DNA of 64,000 bases from Algoriphagus zhangzhouensis (lineage in GTDB: Bacteria; Bacteroidota; Bacteroidia; Cytophagales; Cyclobacteriaceae), in assembly GCF_900148515.1 (NCBI RefSeq), contig NZ_FRXN01000002.1, positions 963,976 through 1,027,975 of the forward strand. Reading direction: 5' to 3'. Of the stretch, positions 8,003 to 17,900 are shown piece after piece. The stretch's first letter is position 1. Each line of letters begins with the position of its first letter. A program made the position numbers and the translations under genes. The notes beneath the pieces were generated by a model. That model made no database searches. It was given only the letters and a program-made list of their open reading frames with translations, and was not told the DNA's origin.

Positions 8003-9793
8003 ATGGCGAAAAAAAGAGGATCTGGTCTAGAAGAACATGAAAAGAGAAAACTCAACAAACAGAGTTTTCAGAAATTAAGTGGGATTTTCAGGTTTCTCCT
8101 ACCTTACAAATGGACCTTTATTTTAGGTCTTGTATTCCTGTTATTATCTTCCCTGACACTACTTACCTTTCCGTATGTAGCTGGAAAATTGATAGATACA
8201 GCGCAGGGTAAGGACTGGTATGTGACGGATATCAACTCCATTGCTTTGATCCTCATTGCGATTTTGGGTGTTCAGAGTTTGTTCTCTTTTTTCAGAGTTT
8301 GGACTTTTGCATTGGTTTCTGAGCGTTCCATGAGGGATGTGCGATTGGCACTTTATAGCCGATTGTTAAGGCTTCCAATGACATTTTTTGACAAAAGGAG
8401 AACTGGAGAATTGATTTCTAGGATTACTTCTGATGTCAGCCTACTTCAAGATACATTCTCAGTAACCTTGGCGGAGTTATTTCGACAGGTAATCACCTTG
8501 ATTGCCGGGATTGTATTTTTGATGGTCACTACTCCAAAATTGACTTTATTTATGTTGGGGACTTTCCCTGTTTTGGTTCTATTGGCTATGTTTTTTGGAA
8601 GATTTATCCGAAATCTTTCCAAGAAGACCCAAGACGAATTGGCTTCTGCAAATGTCATCGTAGAGGAAACACTTCATTCAATAAGTACAGTCAAATCTTT
8701 CGTAGGTGAAGGTTATGAATCCAATCGATATCATCGTGGCTTAAACAATGTTGTTGATGTTGCATTGAAAACCGCCAAATATCGTGGGGCCTTTATTTCT
8801 TTTATCATTTTTGCCCTTTTTGGTGGTATTGTCGCAGTGATGTGGTATGGTGCGAGTTTAGTAGCATCTGGCGAAATGAGCATCGGTGAACTGGTCTCAT
8901 TTGTCCTTTACACAACCTTTATAGGTGGCTCCATTGCTGGATTGGGAGATATCTATAGTCAGGTACAAAAGGCGATTGGTAGCTCAGAAAGGGTTTTGGA
9001 GATTCTGGAAGAGCCAATCGAAAAAAGTTCAACTTACCACAAATCTGAACTGGAAGGAAAAATTGAATTTGAACATGTAAGCTTCAGGTATCCTACTCGT
9101 CCTGAGGTCGAGGTACTTAAAGATTTGTCTTTCTATGTCAATCCTGGAGAGAAGATAGCCTTGGCTGGTCACTCTGGGGCTGGAAAGTCTACAATCATTC
9201 AGCTCCTATTGAAATTTTATGATCTCGATTCAGGGGAAATTCTGGTTGATGAGAAAGGACTTGATACTTGGGATCTAGAAAAGCTTAGATCGCATATCGG
9301 AATGGTACCACAAGAGGTATTGCTTTTTGGAGGTAGTATTCGAGAAAATATTGCATATGCTAGACCAGATGCCTCGGAAGATGAGATTATCCTGGCAGCT
9401 AAAAAAGCAAACGCTTGGCAATTTATCTCCAAGTTCCCTGAAGGACTGGATACTATGGTTGGTGAAAGAGGAGTGAAGCTTTCTGGCGGGCAAAGGCAAC
9501 GAGTGGCTATTGCAAGAGCAATCTTAAAAGATCCTTCAATTTTGATTTTGGATGAAGCTACCTCCTCCTTGGATGCTGAATCTGAACACCTTGTTCAGGA
9601 AGCATTGGACGAATTGATGAAAGGAAGGACAACTATCATCATTGCGCATCGATTGGCTACAATCAGAAAAGTTGACAGAATCTATGTCTTAAGTGATGGA
9701 AAAATAGTGGAGCAAGGTAGTCACACTGAACTCCTCAATGAGCAAGATGGCTTTTATGCTAACCTTGTTAAGCTTCAATTTGCTGAAAGCTAA
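8003..9793 (+). CDS. ABC exporter, fused permease-ATPase (MsbA/BmrA-like)
   Basis: 596 aa half-transporter that should work as a homodimer in the inner membrane. The N-terminal ABC exporter type 1 domain (about 30-325) has six helices. The nucleotide-binding domain (about 345-590) has Walker A GHSGAGKST (389-397), signature LSGGQ (493-497), Walker B with D517-E518, and the switch His in IIIAHRL. All catalytic residues are present, so it is active. Substrates of this family include lipid A core, drugs and peptides; this one could be the MsbA lipid flippase or a multidrug pump. It has its own promoter and no co-transcribed partner; the leftward methyltransferase ends just beyond its stop. Confidence 0.92.
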   Translation: MAKKRGSGLEEHEKRKLNKQSFQKLSGIFRFLLPYKWTFILGLVFLLLSSLTLLTFPYVAGKLIDTAQGKDWYVTDINSIALILIAILGVQSLFSFFRVWTFALVSERSMRDVRLALYSRLLRLPMTFFDKRRTGELISRITSDVSLLQDTFSVTLAELFRQVITLIAGIVFLMVTTPKLTLFMLGTFPVLVLLAMFFGRFIRNLSKKTQDELASANVIVEETLHSISTVKSFVGEGYESNRYHRGLNNVVDVALKTAKYRGAFISFIIFALFGGIVAVMWYGASLVASGEMSIGELVSFVLYTTFIGGSIAGLGDIYSQVQKAIGSSERVLEILEEPIEKSSTYHKSELEGKIEFEHVSFRYPTRPEVEVLKDLSFYVNPGEKIALAGHSGAGKSTIIQLLLKFYDLDSGEILVDEKGLDTWDLEKLRSHIGMVPQEVLLFGGSIRENIAYARPDASEDEIILAAKKANAWQFISKFPEGLDTMVGERGVKLSGGQRQRVAIARAILKDPSILILDEATSSLDAESEHLVQEALDELMKGRTTIIIAHRLATIRKVDRIYVLSDGKIVEQGSHTELLNEQDGFYANLVKLQFAES

Positions 9794-9811
9794 GATTAAC
9801 TCAAGCCTTGA

Positions 9812-10480
9812 TTATAGATTGTGGGCGGTGATTGATTTTGTCATCCCCACCCAGTTTTCCTTGTAGATCTGACAATCGGGAAATAAGATTTTCATTTCCT
9901 TTTCATCCAGCAGCCGGATTTCATCGAGGTATTGCTTAGCGTCTTCCACAGACCACTTTTTTAATCTACTCAGTCTGGTTTTGGTCAAAATGAACTCCAT
10001 CCATGATTTAGGAAGGTTTTGAGCAAATGGAAGAGCATAATGGGCTTCAATTGGAAAATGCTTGTTAGGAGTTTGGATATAGTATTTTTTTCCAACGCGA
10101 AGAATTTCATTTGCCATCTTTTGTTGGTTTTCCCAATTGTAAAGATGTTCGATTACAGAATTGGAAAAAACTAAATCAAAGTGATTGTCAGCGTATTCAG
10201 GCATATTGGTACCATCACCAACCCGACCTTTTATAGTGTCAGTACAGATATGTTGATTCACCAAATTGAGAAGAGTGATTTCAATATTAGGAAGCTTGGG
10301 TAAGCTACTTTCTTTCCAAAAATAGTCTGTGCCACCTACATCTAAAATTCTGATAGGCTGTGTCTTATCGAAATTTTTAAAAAATAAGGATTCAAAATTT
10401 GCTAAGCGCTTTTGTCTAAATTTTGCTCCTAATGAGTTTGAATTATCCGAAGAAGCAAATAAATCTGAAATTGAAATCAT
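9812..10480 (-). CDS. Class I SAM-dependent methyltransferase
   Basis: 222 aa. The glycine-rich SAM motif I reads ILDVGGTDYFW, motif II is close to ITLLNL, and the DLVFSNSVIEHL segment is typical of the Methyltransf_11/UbiE-type fold. C-terminal residues IQTPNKHFPIEAHY resemble methyltransferases of polysaccharide and glycolipid clusters. Acceptor unknown. It is read away from the sugar-transferase gene at 10636, and the 155-bp spacer between them must hold both promoters. With the second methyltransferase at 11996 it frames a small envelope-glycan cluster. Confidence 0.85.
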   Translation of the reverse strand: MISISDLFASSDNSNSLGAKFRQKRLANFESLFFKNFDKTQPIRILDVGGTDYFWKESSLPKLPNIEITLLNLVNQHICTDTIKGRVGDGTNMPEYADNHFDLVFSNSVIEHLYNWENQQKMANEILRVGKKYYIQTPNKHFPIEAHYALPFAQNLPKSWMEFILTKTRLSRLKKWSVEDAKQYLDEIRLLDEKEMKILFPDCQIYKENWVGMTKSITAHNL

Positions 10481-10635
10481 GCTGGGCCTTTGGGGCTTTC
10501 TTTTTATGAATTAGGGGCAAAAGTAATCATGCTTGGGGATTCTTTTCGTAATTTTATACAACGAAATCCAAATTCCTTTAAAAATGTATAATTAGCAAGG
10601 TCTTTGATTTAAAGGTGACGTTGGTTTAAGTTTTT

Positions 10636-12006
10636 ATGAGACACAGATTTGATAAGTATTTTCCTTGGCTTTTTATAGGAAGTGATTTTTTGTTTGCGGC
10701 TTTTTCCATTTTCGCTTTATTATCCATTTTTAATGCCACAGATTTATTCAAAGAGGTTGGGTTAAAAGAAATGCTGCCACTTTTCTTTTTCTGGCTGTCT
10801 GTTTCCACTCTTAGAAAAGATTATGAAATAGGAAGAACAGAAGGCTTTGATAAAACCTTGGTTCATCTTACAGGGACTATTTTCTGGTTCCTAGGAGCTG
10901 CTGCAGTTTTGTGGGAACCTTTTCATTCTCCAAACTTTCAACTTATATCAATTGGTCTCCTTGGATTAGGAATGTTCTTCTTCATGGGAGCCTTTCGAAT
11001 ATGGATTCATATTATTTTGAGAAGGTATCGTGCGGGTGGAGGCAATATTAGAAACGCTGTCATATTAGGTAAGGAAGGTTCAAGTTCTCGACTTGTTGAA
11101 ATCTTAAATGTAAAGAAGGAATTTGGAGTTAATTTTTTGGGGTATTTCGATGATGCCTCTGATTGTGAAGATACCAAAGGAAAAATAGAAGACTTTTTTG
11201 TACAAGCTCCTTTATTGGATCTTGATTTTGTTTACATCAATGCTGACTTAGATCCATTTGAAGTCAAAAGGATTATTGATTTTGCGGAAGAGCATCACAT
11301 TAAACCAAAACTAATTCCAAGGGCTAGTTTGCAATTGGGGAATAACCTTTCTTTTTCAAGATATGGGGATTTCTTTGTGGTAAATATCAATGAAATCCCA
11401 CTTGACAATTATTTCAATAGCTTGTTGAAAAGGCTCTTTGACTTGGTTTTTTCTAGCTTAGTGATCGTTTTTATCCTCTCCTGGATGGTTCCGCTTTTTG
11501 GGATCCTTATAAAAATGGGATCTAAAGGTCCTGTTTTCTTTGTCCAGAAAAGAAATGGAGTTGGTAATAAGGAATTCAATTGCCTTAAGTTTCGATCCAT
11601 GAGGGCCAATAAAAATGCGGATACACAACAAGCTACTAAGAATGATCCAAGAGTAACCAAATTCGGGGCCTTCCTTAGAAAAAGCTCTTTGGATGAGATG
11701 CCTCAGTTCCTAAATGTATTTATGGGTGATATGTCAGTGATAGGACCTCGTCCTCATACTGTACCTATGAATAAAACATTCCAGACTAAAGTAGAACGAT
11801 ATAATTCCAGACATAAAGTGAAGCCTGGAATTACAGGTTTGGCACAGATAAAAGGGTTTAGAGGAGAGATTGATAATCCTGTTCAGATTAGATCCAGAGT
11901 GAAACTTGATACTTTTTATGTGAACAATTGGAGCTTTATGATGGATATGAGTATCATTATCGAAACTGTTCAGAAAGTATTTTTTAACCAAGAAAATGCC
12001 TATTGA
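10636..12006 (+). CDS. Polyprenyl-phosphate sugar-1-phosphate transferase (WcaJ/PglC-type, long form)
   Basis: 456 aa. It transfers a sugar phosphate from a nucleotide sugar to undecaprenyl phosphate, the first step of exopolysaccharide or O-antigen repeat synthesis. N-terminal helices (about 10-130) are followed by a degenerate NAD-binding-like domain (about 135-235), then a re-entrant helix FDLVFSSLVIVF and the catalytic C-domain. In that domain are PVFFVQKRNGVG, KFRSMR, the Asp-Glu pair in LRKSSLDEMPQ, GDMSVIGPRPH and KPGITGLAQI, all hallmarks of the bacterial sugar transferase family. The sugar (glucose, galactose or other) cannot be predicted. The next gene overlaps its end by 11 bp. Confidence 0.92.
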   Translation: MRHRFDKYFPWLFIGSDFLFAAFSIFALLSIFNATDLFKEVGLKEMLPLFFFWLSVSTLRKDYEIGRTEGFDKTLVHLTGTIFWFLGAAAVLWEPFHSPNFQLISIGLLGLGMFFFMGAFRIWIHIILRRYRAGGGNIRNAVILGKEGSSSRLVEILNVKKEFGVNFLGYFDDASDCEDTKGKIEDFFVQAPLLDLDFVYINADLDPFEVKRIIDFAEEHHIKPKLIPRASLQLGNNLSFSRYGDFFVVNINEIPLDNYFNSLLKRLFDLVFSSLVIVFILSWMVPLFGILIKMGSKGPVFFVQKRNGVGNKEFNCLKFRSMRANKNADTQQATKNDPRVTKFGAFLRKSSLDEMPQFLNVFMGDMSVIGPRPHTVPMNKTFQTKVERYNSRHKVKPGITGLAQIKGFRGEIDNPVQIRSRVKLDTFYVNNWSFMMDMSIIIETVQKVFFNQENAY

Positions 12007-12931
12007 TTCTACACCTTCTAGGTGCCTTTATTGTGATTCGACAGATTTAGTTGAGTTTTCTGCCCAAGAAAGAATGTTTGGTATGGGAGACTCTTTTTTA
12101 TATCTGGAATGTAAGGATTGTTGGTCTATTCAGATTAAGGATGTACCCTCAGATTTGGGGGCCTATTATTCGGGTGATGAGTATTATTCATTTATACCTC
12201 TTGTCAAATCAGGATCAGTATCCAACCTTTTTAAGTCTTTAAGATTAAAAGGATTTTTAAAATTGAAGCTTAATCAGTTTGACCCGAAGGTATATGGCTA
12301 TTGGCTCAAAGAGGTGTTTACAAGCTTTGATGCATCCATCGCAGATGTTGGTTGTGGAAATGGTCAGCTTCTTTACGAATTATATGCTGGCGGTTTTAAA
12401 AATCTCACTGGATTTGATCCTTTTTTAAAGAGATCTACTGAAATAGCAAATGGGCTAAATTTATTGAAATCTGAATTGAAGGATTCTGATCAGATGTTTG
12501 ATCTCATTATGTATCATCATGCATTTGAGCACTTGGTGAATCCGGAAGAGGAATTGAAAATTTGTTTTGATCGATTAAAACCTAATGGGAAAGTTTTAAT
12601 TCGGATTCCAGTGACGGATTCTCAAGTCTGGAAAAATGAAAGGGAATTTTGGGTTCAGTTAGATGCTCCTAGGCATTTAACTATCCCAAGTGTAAAAGGG
12701 ATTTCCACCCTTTCCGACAGAACAGGATTTAAAGTGGACGAGGTAGAGTTTGATTCCACTGAATTTCAATTTTGGGGAACTGAGCTCTATAAAAAAGGAG
12801 AAAAGTTAAAAAGTAGTGGTGTAGATGAGTTTTCTCAAGCTCAGATAGAGGAGTGGAAAAAGAAAGCCCTCAGCTATAATAGTGAGGGCTTAGGGGATCA
12901 AATTTGTTTGTTTCTATCAAAGCCTGAATAA
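11996..12931 (+). CDS. Zinc-ribbon class I methyltransferase
   Basis: 311 aa. An N-terminal zinc ribbon with CLYC (10-13) and CKDC (about 39-42) is followed by a SAM-binding domain with ADVGCGNGQLL and the DLIMYHHAFEHL post-motif. This layout matches Methyltransf_23-type enzymes found in polysaccharide clusters, often acting on nucleotide sugars or lipid-linked glycans. The start overlaps the sugar-transferase stop by 11 bp, so the two are almost certainly one transcript. Its end overlaps the convergent Usp gene by 15 bp, and its last codons contain a hairpin that works as the Usp terminator on the other strand. Confidence 0.86.
   Translation: MPIDSTPSRCLYCDSTDLVEFSAQERMFGMGDSFLYLECKDCWSIQIKDVPSDLGAYYSGDEYYSFIPLVKSGSVSNLFKSLRLKGFLKLKLNQFDPKVYGYWLKEVFTSFDASIADVGCGNGQLLYELYAGGFKNLTGFDPFLKRSTEIANGLNLLKSELKDSDQMFDLIMYHHAFEHLVNPEEELKICFDRLKPNGKVLIRIPVTDSQVWKNEREFWVQLDAPRHLTIPSVKGISTLSDRTGFKVDEVEFDSTEFQFWGTELYKKGEKLKSSGVDEFSQAQIEEWKKKALSYNSEGLGDQICLFLSKPE
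12857..12891 (-). terminator. Terminator of the Usp gene, inside a convergent coding region
   Basis: Arms at 12864-12872 and 12883-12891 form a perfect 9-bp stem (AAGCCCTCA/TGAGGGCTT). On the minus strand the stem is followed by TCTTTTT, a usable U-tract; on the plus strand there is none. It lies 26 bp past the Usp stop, inside the 3' end of the zinc-ribbon methyltransferase gene. Confidence 0.6.
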
Positions 12932-13831
12932 GGCATCGAAGAATCCCATCGTTTCACCTTTCTTCTTAAAGATGAGCATAGGGAGTACATTATTGGCCTT
13001 GATAACTTTCTCTGCAGTACTACCCAATAATATTGCAGCAGATTTTGTTCTACCTCTAGAGCCCATGATGAACATATCCACGCCGAGCTTCATAGCTTCT
13101 TTTAGTAAAAGTTCACCGACATCTTCTCCTTCATCTAAGACAAAGTCACATTCCAATTCAGGATGGTCATGCTGAGCTACAAATGCTTCAAAATCCTTCT
13201 TAGCATTAGCTTTCATGATTTCTGCAAACTCTTCATAAGATTTCCCTGTTTTAGAATACCCATGAGGCACCTGATAAATATGAACGGGAACTAATTGTGC
13301 TTTCAATTGGTCGGCAATTCTTTCTCCAAACTTGTAGATCATGTGATTGTGCTCGGAGAAATCCGTAGGAACCATAATCTTTTTTGGAAGGCCAGCTGGA
13401 CGTTTTTCCTGCAATAGCATCACAGAGCAAGGAGCTTTTTTAGCCACACCATTTGCAAGAGCTCCAGTGCCTTTCAGGGTCTCTTTTCTACCCATTACGA
13501 TAAGGTCGACATCCTTGATTTTAGCCCATCTGAGTACTGTATCTAATGGATGATCGCCTTCTTCTGCAAAAACTTCAATTTCAATGGAGTCAGGAAAAGC
13601 CTTCGACTTGATTTTATTCATCATAATGGCTTCCACCGATTCATCGCCAGCAGCCAAAAGATCTGGATATTCTCTCAAAATTTCGTCTGGGATGGCAAGG
13701 CTTTTAGCAACATGGACAAAATAACATTTCTCCACTCCCCAGAATTTGAGGAATACTACTGTCTTTTCGATTAGAATTTCATCCATCTCGGTCAAATCAA
13801 GACCGATCATTACTTTAGAAAAAAACTTCAT
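12917..13831 (-). CDS. Tandem universal stress protein (UspA family)
   Basis: 304 aa with two Usp domains (about 1-145 and 150-285). The second domain carries the nucleotide-binding signature GSRGRTKSAAILLGSTAEKV (G-x2-G-x9-G-S/T). The first keeps only MGRKE...GTGALANGVA, so the C-terminal half is the likely ATP binder. Usp proteins support survival in stress or growth arrest; targets are not known here. The gene has its own terminator within the convergent methyltransferase gene and is read away from the 2H phosphoesterase. Confidence 0.9.
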   Translation of the reverse strand: MKFFSKVMIGLDLTEMDEILIEKTVVFLKFWGVEKCYFVHVAKSLAIPDEILREYPDLLAAGDESVEAIMMNKIKSKAFPDSIEIEVFAEEGDHPLDTVLRWAKIKDVDLIVMGRKETLKGTGALANGVAKKAPCSVMLLQEKRPAGLPKKIMVPTDFSEHNHMIYKFGERIADQLKAQLVPVHIYQVPHGYSKTGKSYEEFAEIMKANAKKDFEAFVAQHDHPELECDFVLDEGEDVGELLLKEAMKLGVDMFIMGSRGRTKSAAILLGSTAEKVIKANNVLPMLIFKKKGETMGFFDALFRL

Positions 13832-13934
13832 GGGCGCGTATTATTTGTAGCCTTTAATTTAAAATTTTGATTTAGTTATTTAAATAGTTTTTTTGTTTTT
13901 GCCTTTTGGGAAGTACCCAAGGTAATTAATTGAG

Positions 13935-14486
13935 ATGAGAAGCTTACAAAAATATTTTTTAGCCATCCTTCCACCCCAAGAGTTTTTGGATCAGGTGACA
14001 AAACTAAAACTTGACATCAAGAATGAATTTGGAGTCAAATATGCGTTAAAATCCCCAGCACATATCACCCTGAAGATGCCATTTTTATTTGATGAAAATA
14101 AAATCTCAAAATTGACGGACTCACTTTCTGATTTATTTAAGGATTCTAAGCCTTTTACGATTCAGATTTCAGGTGCAGATCAATTTAGAAGAAGAGTCAT
14201 CTTTTTGAAAGTTGGAAAATCAAGTGAAATGATGGCACTTCAGGAAAAAATCAAAAAGCATTTGAAAATAGAGCATCACTTAGTTGAAGAATTGAGCGAT
14301 AAAAATTATCACCCTCATATGACTGTTGCCTATCAGGATATTAAGAAAGGGCAATTTGATCCATTGTATCAATTCATTTTAGAGAGAAAGTTAGAATTTT
14401 CTTTTGTAGCCAATTCAATAGTACTTCTCAGAAAAGACGAGGGGATTTGGAAAGGGGACAAATCCATAGATTTGCATTTTAAATAG
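13935..14486 (+). CDS. 2H phosphoesterase (2'-5' RNA ligase / LigT-like)
   Basis: 183 aa. The two H-x-T/S-x catalytic motifs of the 2H superfamily are present: H43-I-T45 (AHITLK) and H128-M-T130 (HPHMTVAY). Members hydrolyse cyclic phosphodiesters or 2'-5' links in RNA and small nucleotides in the cytoplasm. The physiological substrate is uncertain; it could be a cyclic phosphodiesterase of RNA ends. It is monocistronic, with no obvious terminator before the long SusC leader. Confidence 0.88.
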   Translation: MRSLQKYFLAILPPQEFLDQVTKLKLDIKNEFGVKYALKSPAHITLKMPFLFDENKISKLTDSLSDLFKDSKPFTIQISGADQFRRRVIFLKVGKSSEMMALQEKIKKHLKIEHHLVEELSDKNYHPHMTVAYQDIKKGQFDPLYQFILERKLEFSFVANSIVLLRKDEGIWKGDKSIDLHFK

Positions 14487-14977
14487 GGAAATAGTGACTT
14501 TTTGACCCCAGTGATTAAAAAAAACGCACATTTTATTAAAAATTACTCTAAAAATTAAATTCTGAGTATTAATTATTTGTGAACTCTTTATTTGGTGGAC
14601 ACTTTTTTGATTTCGGACACCTCGAGAATTAAATGTCGAAACATCTATTTTTTTAACAATATTTCAGAATAAAATATTGATTTTAACATGATTTCATATT
14701 CTTAATTTTTGTTGAAATATTTTTAGAATAGGAATAAAACACCTGAAATCTTCAAAAATTCAAAATTTTTAACTGGATAATTATAAAAAGGAAAAATAAG
14801 AGATATGCGAACACTGTCCGATCATGTATTGGCTAGAATAAAAGAATGAAAAAATAGAAAATACGATATAATATTTCAAAATATCCTTCATATCCAAAGA
14901 ATACCAAATTTGTTCCTTTTCCCAATTCCTCCGTCCTTAGCTTCTTGAAAATTAAATCATCTACAAAAATTTAACCT
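14487..14977 (+). other. 491-bp AT-rich leader/promoter region of the SusC/SusD operon
   Basis: No open frame worth calling. It holds an inverted repeat at 14657-14679 and many A/T tracts. The last 100 bp before the SusC ATG show no exact TAnnTTTG. The length suggests regulated transcription or a long untranslated leader for the SusC/SusD operon. Confidence 0.5.
14657..14679. repeat. Inverted repeat in SusC leader (8-bp arms, 7-nt loop)
   Basis: The arms CAATATTT and AAATATTG match perfectly around a 7-nt centre. This could be an operator or a weak hairpin. In such AT-rich DNA a chance origin is possible. Confidence 0.3.
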
Positions 14978-17900
14978 ATGAAGAAAGTTTTACTGGGTTT
15001 TGTGTTTACCCTACTGACTACTTTGTCAGTACTAGCACAAAACAAAACGATCACCGGTAGGGTGACTTCACCTGACGAACCAGAAGGCCTTATCGGGGTC
15101 AACGTACTGGTGAAAGGAACAACAATCGGAGTAGTAACCGACCTTGATGGTGGGTTCTCTTTGTCTGTTCCAGAAAATGCAACTACGCTTGTATTTAGCT
15201 ACATTGGCTATTCAAGTGTAGAAGAGGTGATTGGTAACAGATCTGTTATCAATGTATCTATGGAGCTAGATTCTCAAAATCTAGACGAAGTAATTGTTAC
15301 CGCATACGGTACTGCTGACAAAGGAAACTTTACTGGTTCTGCGATCGCCCTTAAAGGTGACCAGATTGCAAACAGACCAATCAACAACGTTGTAAACGCG
15401 ATTGAAGGTCAGTCTCCAGGTGTAATTACCACATCTGCTTCAGGGCAACCAGGTTCAACTCCAGGTGTTCGTATCCGTGGTATTGGTTCTGTTAACTCTT
15501 CAAGCTCCCCGCTTTATGTAGTTGACGGTGTTCCTTATGATGCTGCAATCTCTAACTTGAATCCAGATGACATCGAGGATATGACTATCTTAAAAGATGC
15601 TGCATCTGCTGCATTGTATGGTTCTAGAGCGGCTAACGGTGTGATCATGATCACTACCAAAAAGGGTAAAAAGAACAAGTCTAACTTCAATTTCAGAGTT
15701 CAGACTGGTACAGCATCTAGAGCTCTTCCTGAGTATGACAGAGTAAATGCTGGTCAGTATTATCCTTTGGTATGGGAATCTTTGAGAAATGCTCAACTAG
15801 GAAATGGTGCTACTGAATCTGATGCTGCAGCTTACGCGTCTTCTAATTTGATTGACAACGTGTTGGGTTACAATGTTTACAATGTGCCAAACGATCAAGT
15901 TGTTGGTGCAGATGGTACTTTGAATCCAAATGCTGTGAATAATTTCACTGATCTAGATTGGTTTGATTATGTAGCTGGAAGCGGTGGAAGACAAGAATAC
16001 AACATGACTTACTCTGGCGGTACTGAGAAATCTGATTTCTATACCTCTGTAGGTTATTTGGATGAAAAAGGTTTCGTCGTTAATTCTGATTTCCAAAGAT
16101 GGACAGGTAGATTAAATGTAAATACCAATCCTACCAAATGGTTCAAGACTGGTGTAAACCTTTCTGCTACCATGAGTGAAGGAAACAACGCTAGAACTGG
16201 TGGAAGCTCTTCTTATGTAAACCCAATGTTCTTTGCTAGAAACATGGGACCTATCTATCCAGTATATGCTCAAAATAACATGACTGGTGGATACATTTTT
16301 GATGAATTCGGTGGTAAAATCTTCGATACAGGTGACTTGATCAACTATGGTCTTCCAAGAAGAGGTACCGGAGGTTCTCCAGGACGTCATGCTTACCAAG
16401 AAGCATTATTGAACGTAGACAGAATTGACAGAGATGTGATTTCAGCAAGAGCTTATGCAGAGGTTACTTTCTTGCAGCATTTTGCATTAAGAACAAATAT
16501 CTCAACTGACGTTACTTCTCTTTTGGATATCGGATATGATAACCCAATCGTAGGTGATGGTGCTCCAGCAGGACGTACGAATCGTACCAACGCTAGAACA
16601 AACTCCATGACCTTCAACCAATTGTTGACTTATACCAACACTTTCAAGGACAAGCATTTCTTAGAAGTATTGGTAGGTCATGAGAACTATGACTACAAAT
16701 ACAACTATCAGTACTTGGCAAAACAAGATCAGATTTTGGATGGAAACATCGAGCCTGACAACTTTGTGACTATTAGCTCCGCAAATGGTCGAGTTGACAG
16801 ACATAGAATCGAATCTTACTTGAGCCGTGTAAACTATGTATTTGATGACAAATACTCAGTTTCTGGTTCATTCAGAACTGATGGTTCTTCTAAATTTTAT
16901 GAAGATGTAAGATGGGGTTATTTCTACTCTATCGGTGGTGCTTGGAATATTGACAAAGAAAACTTCTTTGATTCTCAGTTCTTCGATATGTTGAAATTAA
17001 GAGCATCTTATGGTGAAGTTGGTAATGACGCAATCGGTGGATATTATCCTTGGCAGGCATTATATGACTTAGGTTATAACAACGCCTCTGAACCAGGTAT
17101 CCTTCAGGCTTCACTTGCTGCTCCAGATCTTCTTTGGGAATCAAATAATACGTTTGACCTAGGATTGGATTTTGCTTTTGCTAGAAGATTCACAGGTAGT
17201 GTTGAGTATTTCCAGAGACAATCTGAAAACTTGTTGTTCGAAGTTCCATTGTCATTGACTACTGGTCTTTCTAACAAACTTCAGAACATTGGTACTCTTG
17301 CAAACTCTGGTATTGAATTCACAATTCAAGGTGATTTGATCAGATCTGAAGACTTCAAATGGTCTGCAAGTTTCAACGTTTCTACATTCAAAAATGAATT
17401 CAAATCTCTTCCATTTGATGAGCAAATCGATGGAACCAAAAAATTGGTAGTAGGTAGATCTATCTATGATTACTGGTTGAGAGATTGGTATGGTGTAGAT
17501 CCTGAAACTGGTGAAGGTCTTTATAGAGCAGAGTCTTATGATGAAGATGATGCTAACACAAGAATTATCGGACAAGACACTGTGACTACTCAGCAGAACA
17601 ATGCGAAGTATCATTTCGCAGGTAGCGCAATCCCTGATTTCTTTGGTGGTTTGTCTAACACTTTCTCTTACAAAGGATTGACTTTGAATGTTTTGCTTTC
17701 TTACTCAGTAGGTGGTAAAGTATATGATGGAGTATATGCTAGCTTGATGTCTGCAGATCCTGACGGAAATGCACTTCACGTAGATGCGATGAACAGATGG
17801 ACTACTCCTGGTCAAATCACTGACGTTCCTAAAATGGATGTGACTGGATCAGCTCAAACCAATGCTGCTTCTGACAGATGGTTGATCGATGGTTCTTATC

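Noticed and set aside
16112..17614. Antisense frames of 95, 71 and 120 aa inside the SusC-like gene
   Set aside because: Shadow frames caused by strong codon bias of the highly expressed SusC gene; no start signals or protein-like features.
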